This document shows, in pieces, positions 14,567-21,146 of a stretch of DNA of 38,573 bases (positions are counted from its first letter, which is position 1; each line of letters begins with the position of its first letter). The notes below the pieces were generated by a model. It did no database searches. It had not been told where the DNA came from and was given only the letters and a program-made list of their open reading frames with translations. The position numbers and the translations under genes are program-made. Source of the stretch: Planctomycetia bacterium (GTDB lineage: Bacteria > Planctomycetota > Planctomycetia > Pirellulales > S012-138); NCBI GenBank assembly GCA_016177915.1, contig JACOUI010000055.1:1-38573 (forward strand), given 5' to 3'.

Positions 14567-16546
14567 TCAGTCGTCCAGGTCCAACCGCTTGCCAAGCATC
14601 TCCTGCCACTGCTTCTTCTGGGCATCCGTGAGGAGTGCCTCGATCTTGCCCTCGTGTTCCTTTCGGATCTTCATGACTTTGGGCATGATTTCCTGGGGGT
14701 TGCCCCCCGACTGGGCCTCCTTGATGAGAGGTTCGATCTTCTTTTGCATCTCCTCGACCACGGCCATGAATTGCTTCCGCTGCTCGTCCGTGATCTTCAG
14801 TTCTTTCCCGATGTCGGGCCGGCCCAAGGCGAACGCCCCCTCCTGCTGAAGCTCCACTTGGCGCAGCCGCTTGAGCTGGTCCTCCTTCAGGGTCTCCTTC
14901 AGGAACGCCGCCAGCTTCTCCTGCGCTTTCTGGCGATAGGCTTGGTGTTCCTTTTCCCGCTCCTGGGGCTTCAGGCCTTCGATCTTCTGGAAGTGGTCCA
15001 TCGTTTCCTTGACGACGTCGGGGAGCCGTTGCCGCAGCTTTTTTTTCTGGTCATCCGAGACCTTGAGTTCGTCCAGGACTTTGTCGCGGAAGACCAGGAA
15101 GGCGCCGCCCAGCGCGTTGATGAACTGGCGACGGGCCTCCTCGGGGATTTCCTGGGCGGCGTCGCCGGAACCGTTGGCCGGCTCCTTCGCGGCTTTTGGT
15201 TCCTCGCCTGCCACCGGCTCGCCGATAATACCGTAGCGAACGCCGGCGTTCACATCGACAGGGCGGCCTCCTGGCAGGAACGCCACCTCATCTTTCTTTT
15301 CCCGTTTCAAGGGATGATCGTCCTTGGCAAACTCTAGCTTCTCCTTGCCGCGGGCCGAAAGGAGAAGCTGCGTCATGCGCGTGCCTTTCACGTCGATGAA
15401 GCCCTCCCACGTGAGCTCGACATTGTGCACGCCTTTGCCGTTGATCGCCACGTCACTGACGACCTCGGACTCCCCTTCGACTTGCCAGAGGGTGGTCTCA
15501 TTTCTCGCCTCAACCTTCCATGCCCAGAACTCGCACCGTTTCCATTCGCCCTTGTTCTCGGCCTTCCCCTTGATCATGCACAAGCATGGTTGGACGTCGA
15601 TGTGCCCCAGGTGGGCGTGCGTGGCGCACAACTTGCTGAAGTCGTCCGGAAGGCGAACACGTTCGGTCCCTTCGTTCGCGAGCGCTTTCGCCACCGCCTG
15701 CTGCATGGCTGGAGCAATCCCGAATTGGTCCTCCGCGTAATGTTCCTGATTCACCGTATCGGCCACGGGCTTCCCCTTGTCGTCCAGGGCCCGGCCCACC
15801 AGCCGGGCGAGGATCGAACCCGCCGCCACCGGTTCCTTGCCGGACTTCGCAGGACAGCTCTTCCCTTTCGCGTGCCCGTCGGCGATCACGGCCGGGAGCT
15901 TCTCCTTATCGATGAGATCTCTCGACTCGTCACTGGGGAATCGCCCGTACCGTTGCGTGACCACCGGTTCTTTCGCGTCGGCCGTTTCTTGGAAGCGTTT
16001 CAGGCTGTGCTCGAGGAAGTCGAGGACGCTCTGGTCCTTGTCGAACATTTGCACCCAGGCGAGGACCTGGCCGTCGGACTTGAGCACGCCGATCCCCTGG
16101 GGAGCGAGCTTGGCGCGGTTGATCCGCTCGTAGAGCCAGCGCTCGTCTTTGTCCGGCACGGAATCGGGCCTGTTGACAGATGGAGCGCGCAGGGCCAGGG
16201 CCACGAAGTCCCCGTTGATGCGGCGAATGACCTCGGGCTTGGAAAAAACCGCCTCACGGGCGGCGCCGGCGTACACTCAGCAGCGCTCGTCGGTGGGAAT
16301 GCCCAGGAAGACCCACGCGATCACCGGCTTGTTCTGTTCCCGCGACTGCTTCAGGGCCTCCAGCGGACAAGTCTTCCAGGCGATTGCGCGCCAGACGTGG
16401 TCGGCGGGTTTCAGGGCCTCGATCTCGGCCTTCAGGGTTTTCGGCGTCGTTGCGCTCTTTGTCGGGCGTGGAGCTTCCCCGGCCCAAGCGATGCTGGCCA
16501 ACAGGATCGCCATGCTTCCAAGGGCTGGCAGTTTGTTCACGGTCAT
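14567..16546 (-). CDS. secreted thioredoxin-like/Spy-like protein with in-frame TGA at codon 90
   Basis: Reading through one TGA (16277-16279) gives a 659-residue protein; without it the gene breaks into pieces of 89 and 569 residues in the same frame. The start at 16546 gives a signal peptide (MTVNKLPALGSMAILLASIAWAG). Residues about 45-165 look thioredoxin-like: ALKQSREQNKPVIAWVFLG before the TGA, then EVIRRINGDFVALALRA, GIGVLKSDGQVLAWVQ. The TGA directly follows a TGC (PTDERC-TGA-VYAG). Residues 210-350 are a domain I do not recognise. The last 220 residues are charged helices with SDDQKKKL, TDEQRKQF and LTDAQKKQW elements, as in Spy/CpxP-type periplasmic proteins. A possible SECIS hairpin follows the TGA. 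Selenocysteine or a nonsense mutation are both possible. Confidence 0.7.
16248..16264 (-). promoter_or_regulatory. candidate bacterial SECIS hairpin after the TGA of the thioredoxin-like gene
   Basis: On the coding strand, the 18 nt after the TGA end in the 5' arm (G)CCGCC. The loop is CGTGA and the 3' arm is GGCGG(T), making a five-pair G-C stem plus one wobble. The loop has a G at its second base and lies 18 nt from the TGA. Both fit the published bacterial SECIS model as I recall it. The sequence is GC-rich, so a hairpin by chance is possible. Confidence 0.4.
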
Positions 16547-16656
16547 TTCTCCTTTTTTGAAGGGTTATTTGTTCTTGCTTGCTTTATCATCGGCGACCGG
16601 CTGGGAGGGTTGTGGGCTGACCAAGCGCCACCCAGCTCATCGTCCCGTTCGACCTG

Positions 16657-17220
16657 TCAATCGTTTCGGCTCCTTAAGCGCGCCCGCAGGTGTTCTTTCA
16701 ACTGATCGAAGTGACGCCCCAGCATTCTCCCGTCACGGTGCGTGCGGCAAAGCATGATCGACCCCTCCACGATGGCCACGATATAGCGGGCCAGCTAACA
16801 CGCGGCCAGCCGGCGGCGGAAGGCCTCGTGCGTGTCGCTGAGCGCCGTGCTGAGGTTGCCGATAATGCAGCCGCCCTTGCCGTGTGCGCGGCGGCGGACC
16901 ATCTCCTGAATCGCATCCAGCCGCCGGAACACCCGCTCCAGCGGATCATCGCTGGCGGGGAGCTTCCTGCGCTCCTCGATCCGCTGCAACTGCGCTCGCC
17001 GCTTCTGCATGTGGCGGTCGAGCACCGCAAAGGCGAGATCCTCCTTGCTCTGAAAATGGTGAAAAAAGGCGCCGGACGTCACGTTGGCCGCCGCCAGGAC
17101 TTCCTCGATTTTTGTGTCGTGGTAGCCCTTCAAGGCGAACAGCCCCGCCGCCTCGGCGAGGATGCGTTCCCGTGTGGCCACGGCCCTGGGTTGTTTGGCG
17201 ACGCGCATGGCGAAACTCAA
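16657..17220 (-). pseudogene. TetR family regulator interrupted by an amber codon
   Basis: The frame encodes a TetR-family repressor of normal total length (187 codons before the final TGA) with a TAG at codon 142 (16795-16797). The N-terminal helix-turn-helix is intact: TRERILAEAAGLFALKGYHDTKIEEVLAAANVTSGAFFHHFQSKEDL. After the TAG the same frame continues as LARYIVAIVEGSIMLCRTHRDGRMLGRHFDQLKEHLRARL, the normal TetR C-terminal helices. Homologous regulators usually have Trp just before ARYIVA, so TGG to TAG is the simplest change. The truncated product would lack part of the dimer/ligand domain. The 110-base gap to the next gene shows nothing else. Confidence 0.8.
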
Positions 17221-17224
17221 ATAA

Positions 17225-17242
17225 AAACAGAGTAGTCTGTTT
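17225..17242. promoter_or_regulatory. palindromic operator next to the TetR start
   Basis: AAACAGA-GTAG-TCTGTTT is a perfect 7-bp inverted repeat with a 4-base centre, beginning four bases upstream of the TetR start codon. Its size and position are typical of TetR-family self-regulating operators. It lies in the only AT-rich stretch nearby, which probably also holds the promoter of the minus-strand genes 16546-13402. Confidence 0.65.
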
Positions 17243-17286
17243 GTTATGCTACCGTCTTAATCGCTGCCGTCAAGCCCCACGTTGCC

Positions 17287-17372
17287 CTCACGGCCGGGGG
17301 GGCGTTGCTCGGCTGCGCACCGTCCTTCGCAGCGCGCCGTCGCCGGGCGGGCCGAAATGGACCAACGACTGA
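17287..17372 (+). pseudogene. second SMP-30/gluconolactonase C-terminal tail remnant
   Basis: From CTCACGGCCGG to a TGA at 17370-17372, this stretch aligns with the end of the remnant at 13247-13333. It reads RLRTVLRSAPSPGGPKWTND in the matching frame, against RLRTVLRGAPTPGGPKWNKD in the first copy. It is one base shorter near its start, which breaks the frame. Most differences are at third codon positions, so it is an old paralogous tail, not a recent copy. Nothing upstream resembles the rest of the gene. Confidence 0.7.
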
Positions 17373-17440
17373 CCCCCTGTGTCGTTTGTCCCTTCTCCGT
17401 CTCCTGCGTCCTGTCCCACGTCCGTCCCCTGCCCACAGGG

Positions 17441-17947
17441 TCACCTCAGAAACGCCTTCCCAATTGAGAGTTCCCTTTTCTTTCCGTCAATCAATACGCG
17501 CAGTCCGGCTCTCACGATCGAACGAAGACCGAGGATCGGGAGCCGTGGAGCGAACCGGTCACCACGCTCGTGAAGAGCGATCCCTTCGGAGACTTGCAAC
17601 TGCCACGGGTCTCTTCGTAGTTGGTCTCGTGCACCACGAACATTGCGATGCAGAAGTACCGTTGCCTGGATCAAGGCAACGGGGCGCTCGTTCACCTTCG
17701 CCACTCCAATTCGGCGAACGTCGGCACTCTTGATCCCGGCCCATTCCTCCAAGTGCTCCGTTCCAATCGAGAAGTTGTGCGAATGCCCGCTGTCGAGCAC
17801 AGCCGGAAACGGAGGCGAAATGACGTCACGAACTCGCAAGCTCACCCAGACCACCATCTGGTACGGGCGAACCAGAACGGTTTCCTGAGGAAGGGCGGCG
17901 TGGGTCTCTTTTTCGTAGAACGGGGAACGATTGACGATCCATCTCAT
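17441..17947 (-). CDS. retropepsin-like protein, second gene of a coupled pair
   Basis: A 168-residue protein that I read as a clan AA (retropepsin-like) aspartic protease. The candidate active site is PFPAVLDSGHSHNFSI (DSG in place of DTG, about residues 47-62). The closing strand pair is LPILGLRSIVRAGLRVLIDG near residues 135-154, comparable to the LLLLGARTLEGLNLTVD element of the protein at 3714. There is no signal peptide. Its ATG overlaps the TGA of the upstream small gene by four bases (17944-17947), so the two are translationally coupled. The 68 bases downstream reach the SMP-30 remnant. Substrate unknown. Confidence 0.65.
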   Translation of the reverse strand: MRWIVNRSPFYEKETHAALPQETVLVRPYQMVVWVSLRVRDVISPPFPAVLDSGHSHNFSIGTEHLEEWAGIKSADVRRIGVAKVNERPVALIQATVLLHRNVRGARDQLRRDPWQLQVSEGIALHERGDRFAPRLPILGLRSIVRAGLRVLIDGKKRELSIGKAFLR

Positions 17948-18144
17948 TGGGGCCGCTCAAACAGCTCGATGTCCGTGAATTCGAAGAAGGATGGATCGAT
18001 CTCTTCCGGCTCGCGGCCGAGAACGGCCTTGACCTTGTCGTACACATCCGCGCGGACCAGGACGTACTCCGTGTTCTCCACGAGCACGCGCGGCGGCCGC
18101 TCCTGCTTGAGCTGCTCGCTTTGTTCTGGCGTAAGGTGAACCAT
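17944..18144 (-). CDS. small antitoxin-like protein coupled to the retropepsin-like gene
   Basis: A 66-residue protein from the ATG at 18144 (a GTG at 18162 is an alternative, adding six residues). It begins VHLTPEQSEQLKQERPPRVLVEN and continues TEYVLVRADVYDKVKAVLG, then an acidic C-terminus DPSFFEFTDIELFERPQ. The middle part resembles the short beta/helix cores of prevent-host-death or YefM-like antitoxins, but I cannot assign it firmly. Its position as the short first gene, overlapping a longer second gene by four bases, is that of an antitoxin or adaptor. Function is inference. Confidence 0.65.
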   Translation of the reverse strand: MVHLTPEQSEQLKQERPPRVLVENTEYVLVRADVYDKVKAVLGREPEEIDPSFFEFTDIELFERPQ

Positions 18145-18214
18145 GACTTGATTGTACTCCACGAAGGGTCGCCTGGAAGACGACTGTCCTGTCTCCTGCC
18201 GCTTGTCGTTTGGT

Positions 18215-19303
18215 TCACTTCCCCTTCCTCTTCCTCGCCTCCAGCACCGGGTCGGCCGCCAGCGGCAGCTTCACGCTCCGCCCCAATTCCGCCGCCTGGT
18301 AGATCGCCAAAATGATCTCCACCGACTTGCGCCCCTCGGCCCCGTCGATCGCCGGCGACCGCTTCTGCTCGATCGCCTCCAGCACGTCGCGGAACTGCCG
18401 CGCGTGGCCGTGATGCCCGATCGCCGAGGGGTCGCTGGCCCCGCCGCCGGTGCTGACGCGGGCCTGCATCTGCCGTTTGATCTCCTCGTCCTCGGCCGCC
18501 GGCTCGGCAAAGTCCCACTTGATGAGGTCCTCCTCCTCCATCACGGCCGAGCCTTTCGAGCCGGAGACCTCGATCCGCTTGAGATAGCCGGGGAACGCCG
18601 CCGTCGTGGCCTCGACCGTCCCCAAGGCCCCGCTGGCGAAACGCAGCGTGGCGACGGCCACGTCCTCCACCGCGATCCGCTCGTGGGCCAGCGTGTCGCA
18701 GCAGGCCGTGATCTCGCTCACCGGTCCCATGAACCACGATAGCAGATCGACGCTGTGGATGGCCTGGTTCATGAGGGCCCCGCCGCCGTCCAGCTCCCAG
18801 GTGCCGCGCCAGGCGCCGCTGTCGTAATATTGCTGCGTGCGGAACCACTTCACGTAGGAGTCGCCCAGCGTCAGCCGCCCGAACCTTCCGGCGTCGACGG
18901 CCCGCTTGATGGCGATGCTGCTGCGATGGAACCGCGACGGGAAAACCGCCGAGAGCTGCACCTTGTTTTTGCGGCAGGCCTGGATGATCGCGTCGCAACG
19001 CGAAAGCGTGATCTCGAGGGGCTTCTCCACAATCACGTGCTTGCCGGCGCCAGCCGCGGCGACGGCCGGCTCCAGGTGCGCCCCGCTGGGCGTCCCCACC
19101 ACGACGACCGTCACCTCCTTGTCGTCCAGCATTCGTTCAAGCTGGTGATACGCCCGGCAGCCGACCTCGGCCGCCAGCTTGTCGGCCGCCGCGGGCACGC
19201 TGTCGAAACAGGCCACGACCTTCGCGTCCTTCAGATCGGCCACGGCCTTGGAGTGGAAACGCGAGATCATCCCGCAGCCGATGATGCCAAAGCCGTGAGC
19301 CAT
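18215..19303 (-). CDS. Gfo/Idh/MocA family NAD(P)-dependent oxidoreductase
   Basis: A 362-residue sugar or cyclitol dehydrogenase-type enzyme. The N-terminal Rossmann fold has GFGIIGCGMISRFH (residues 4-17), with VVACFD at the end of the second strand. EKPLEITLSRCDAI (the EKP motif with the catalytic Lys) is near residue 93. The C-terminal domain has GGGALMNQAIHSVDLLSWFMG, with the His used in catalysis, and TVEATTAAFPGYLKRIEVSGSKGS. There is no signal peptide, so it acts in the cytoplasm, unlike many planctomycete paralogues with Tat leaders. The substrate cannot be predicted. It stands alone between the retropepsin pair and a small gene. Confidence 0.9.
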   Translation of the reverse strand: MAHGFGIIGCGMISRFHSKAVADLKDAKVVACFDSVPAAADKLAAEVGCRAYHQLERMLDDKEVTVVVVGTPSGAHLEPAVAAAGAGKHVIVEKPLEITLSRCDAIIQACRKNKVQLSAVFPSRFHRSSIAIKRAVDAGRFGRLTLGDSYVKWFRTQQYYDSGAWRGTWELDGGGALMNQAIHSVDLLSWFMGPVSEITACCDTLAHERIAVEDVAVATLRFASGALGTVEATTAAFPGYLKRIEVSGSKGSAVMEEEDLIKWDFAEPAAEDEEIKRQMQARVSTGGGASDPSAIGHHGHARQFRDVLEAIEQKRSPAIDGAEGRKSVEIILAIYQAAELGRSVKLPLAADPVLEARKRKGK

Positions 19304-19410
19304 GCGCGGGGACTCCCTGCACGAGACGGCAACAAGGTCAACTGTTGCGGACCATTTTGGCGGCTGACGCCAGCGACCGCCAGCACCGCGTCAAGAATTG
19401 CCCGAGCGCC

Positions 19411-19438
19411 GTTGGAGTGTCGCCTTTAGGCGGTGGCT
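19411..19438. repeat. single GTTGGAGT...CGCCTTTAGGCGG repeat
   Basis: One arm of the repeat described at 1456, with GTTGGAGTGTCGCCT followed by TTAGGCGGTGGCT. No inverted partner lies nearby. It sits just after the end of the small gene at 19460. Confidence 0.75.
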
Positions 19439-19459
19439 GCCGGAGAGGAAGACAATCGC

Positions 19460-19759
19460 CTATGCCGACTCGGCGTGCGCCGCGGGAAAAGAGATAATCC
19501 GCAGCGCGGTTGCGTTGTCAGCCGTCGGACGACGTGTGCTGCTGCGCCCGATCGACGCGGCCAGCCCCAGCGCGCCGCGCAGATCGGCAATCTGCTCCGG
19601 CTGCAGCGTCAGCGATTGCTGCGTGAACCAGCCCACGCGACCGCTCCAGGTCTGCTGCAGCAGCCGAACCGACCCGTCGCGCGACGATAGCTCGACCACG
19701 AGGCGTTCGTTGCCGTCGCTGGATTGGATCGCGGCAAGTTGTTTGCTGGTGCTGGCCAT
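19460..19759 (-). CDS. small hypothetical protein
   Basis: A 99-residue protein without a named family. The central part alternates like beta strands (ERLVVELSSRDGSVRLLQQTW, then VGWFTQQSLTL) and is followed by a helix PEQIADLRGALGLA; the last 25 residues are low-complexity. This QQTW...GWFTQQS...EQxAxLR pattern is one I associate with a short planctomycete protein of unknown role. No signal peptide or metal site is visible. The region 19760-20153 (394 bases) between this gene and the next, divergent gene shows no further gene or RNA; it should hold both promoters. Confidence 0.55.
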   Translation of the reverse strand: MASTSKQLAAIQSSDGNERLVVELSSRDGSVRLLQQTWSGRVGWFTQQSLTLQPEQIADLRGALGLAASIGRSSTRRPTADNATALRIISFPAAHAESA

Positions 19760-20153
19760 CGGAGCGGCGATTTCCTATTGAGAACAAATCTCAGCAGATA
19801 TTCTACGCTGACTCCGTTAGTTACGTCAACAGCCGGCAGCACTTGCGCTTCCCGGCCATCCCATGCCAGCACAGCGCAGGTGGTCGCCCTGCGCTACATC
19901 GCCGAACACAGTGTCCTGGATTCGCGAGCTACCCAAACCCCAACCCTGCAATGCTTTCCGGTCCTGCCGATCGAAGCGGATATTCGTTCAATGCCGCCGA
20001 TGCCGTTTGCCGATGTCGCTAAAGGAGTCAGCCCGCGCCGCATATGCGCGCCAGGCCCTCCAATGGCTTGCCAGCCAAAGCGGCCCCGGCCGGCGCACCC
20101 AGAGCGTCCCGTCGCCGCAATTTCCCGCACCGCAGGAACCTAGGGGGACCATC

Positions 20154-20504
20154 ATGACCTTGATCCGCAGGACCATCCTGACCCTGGTGGTGGCGGCAAG
20201 CTGCTGCGCGCTCTACCAGGCGACGGCCGCCGCCCAGCAGCCAGCCGGCATCAACGAGCACGCCTATGGCCGCCGCTGGGGCCAGGTCTACAGCGCCCGC
20301 GACTACGACCGCTTCTACCACTACCCGTACGTCTACTACCCGCACAACTTCTACGGCAACGAGTACTTCCGCAGCGCGGACGACCTGTACTACCGCTACC
20401 CTCCTGAGATGCGCACCCCGATCTACAACCGCCAGTGGTACAACGAATTCCCCAACCCGCGGAAGTACTACCGCGGCCACCATTTCATCCTGGACCAGTT
20501 CTAG
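20154..20504 (+). CDS. Tyr-rich exported protein conserved in planctomycetes
   Basis: A 116-residue secreted protein. The ATG at 20154 follows an excellent ribosome site (AGGGGGA, 20142-20148) and begins a signal peptide (MTLIRRTILTLVVAAS..., cut after AAAQ near residue 27). The mature part of about 88 residues is extremely rich in Tyr, Arg, His and Asn (YDRFYHYPYVYYPHNFYGN, then YYRYPPEMRTPIYNRQWYN). Similar planctomycete proteins have sometimes been labelled calmodulin-binding, without experimental basis that I know of. It could be a cell-wall or stalk/matrix component; the abundance of Tyr suggests cross-linking, but that is a guess. Confidence 0.75.
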   Translation: MTLIRRTILTLVVAASCCALYQATAAAQQPAGINEHAYGRRWGQVYSARDYDRFYHYPYVYYPHNFYGNEYFRSADDLYYRYPPEMRTPIYNRQWYNEFPNPRKYYRGHHFILDQF

Positions 20505-20514
20505 GATCGTTGGC

Positions 20515-20574
20515 GTTGGAGTCCCGCCTTCAGGCGGCCGTGATTTGACCGCCGCCTAGAGGCGGGACTCCAAC
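20515..20574. repeat. large palindromic repeat after the Tyr-rich gene
   Basis: GTTGGAGTCCCGCCT (20515 on) and AGGCGGGACTCCAAC (ending 20574) are inverted arms around a core that also pairs (GGCGG/CCGCC). It is the fullest copy of the family seen at 1456-1561 and 19411. Lying 10 bases after the stop codon, it may serve as the transcript end. Confidence 0.85.
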
Positions 20575-20669
20575 CGACTGGTTCCCAGCCGGTCCGGCAC
20601 GTATACTTCCTTTGTCGCCGGGGGCGGCGGGCAAATGCTCGCGGCCCTCTTTCGCGGCTGTCACAACAC

Positions 20670-21028
20670 GGGGGCGAACTGGGTTCGACCGGACAGCATG
20701 AAGCGATCGGTGGCGTGCCGTGGTTGGTCAGTTGGCCACGATAAAAGCTGACCACAACTTTAAGTGCTGAAGATTCCTTCGCACTGGCTGCCTAACTAAA
20801 GGCATCCCCGGCCGTGTGACTTCGTCGGAGAGACGCACGGCCGGTCGCAATTCCGACTCGCCCCGGGTCACCGGCCGGTACGCCCGGGGCTAAACTCCGT
20901 TCTGGCCTAGCCTGTTCGCGGCCCCGTCGGCTGGGTGCGTTCTGGGCGAAACTTAAATAGGCTGACTACGCACGTAGAAGCCATCGTGGAAATGTCGCGG
21001 GACGCGGGTTCGATTCCCGCCGCCTCCA
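20670..21028 (+). ncRNA. ssrA: transfer-messenger RNA (tmRNA)
   Basis: tmRNA rescues ribosomes stalled on broken mRNA and adds a degradation tag. The 5' end GGGGGCGAACTGGGTTCGACC has the conserved tmRNA start. The 7-base acceptor arm GGGGGCG pairs with CGCCTCC at 21021-21027 (one G-T pair). The T-arm is GCGGGTTCGATTCCCGC. The CCA end is not encoded (ACT follows). The likely tag frame is 20766-20792, reading AEDSFALAA, followed by TAA at 20793, so the resume codon is GCT. The length of about 359 nt is typical of a one-piece tmRNA. No protein gene should be called here. Confidence 0.95.
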
Positions 21029-21058
21029 CTCGACTCTCACACTGGGCGCAGGTCACTG

Positions 21059-21093
21059 GGCACCGTCTGTGACAGACGGTGCCTTTTCCTTTT
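21059..21093 (+). terminator. intrinsic terminator of ssrA
   Basis: GGCACCGTCTG (21059-21069) and CAGACGGTGCC (21073-21083) form a perfect 11-bp stem with a 3-base loop, followed by TTTTCCTTTT. It lies 31 bases after the tmRNA 3' end and is the clearest rho-independent terminator in the window. Confidence 0.9.
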
Positions 21094-21146
21094 GACGCTC
21101 GGTCTCGAAGCACGCGGTGTCGAAGCGTGACGGCACAAGACGGCAA

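Noticed and set aside
15425-16705. A plus-strand open frame opposite the thioredoxin-like and TetR genes
   Set aside because: The minus strand carries recognisable domains throughout; this frame has none.
20907-21146. A small minus-strand gene after the Tyr-rich gene
   Set aside because: It lies over the 3' part of the tmRNA and its terminator.
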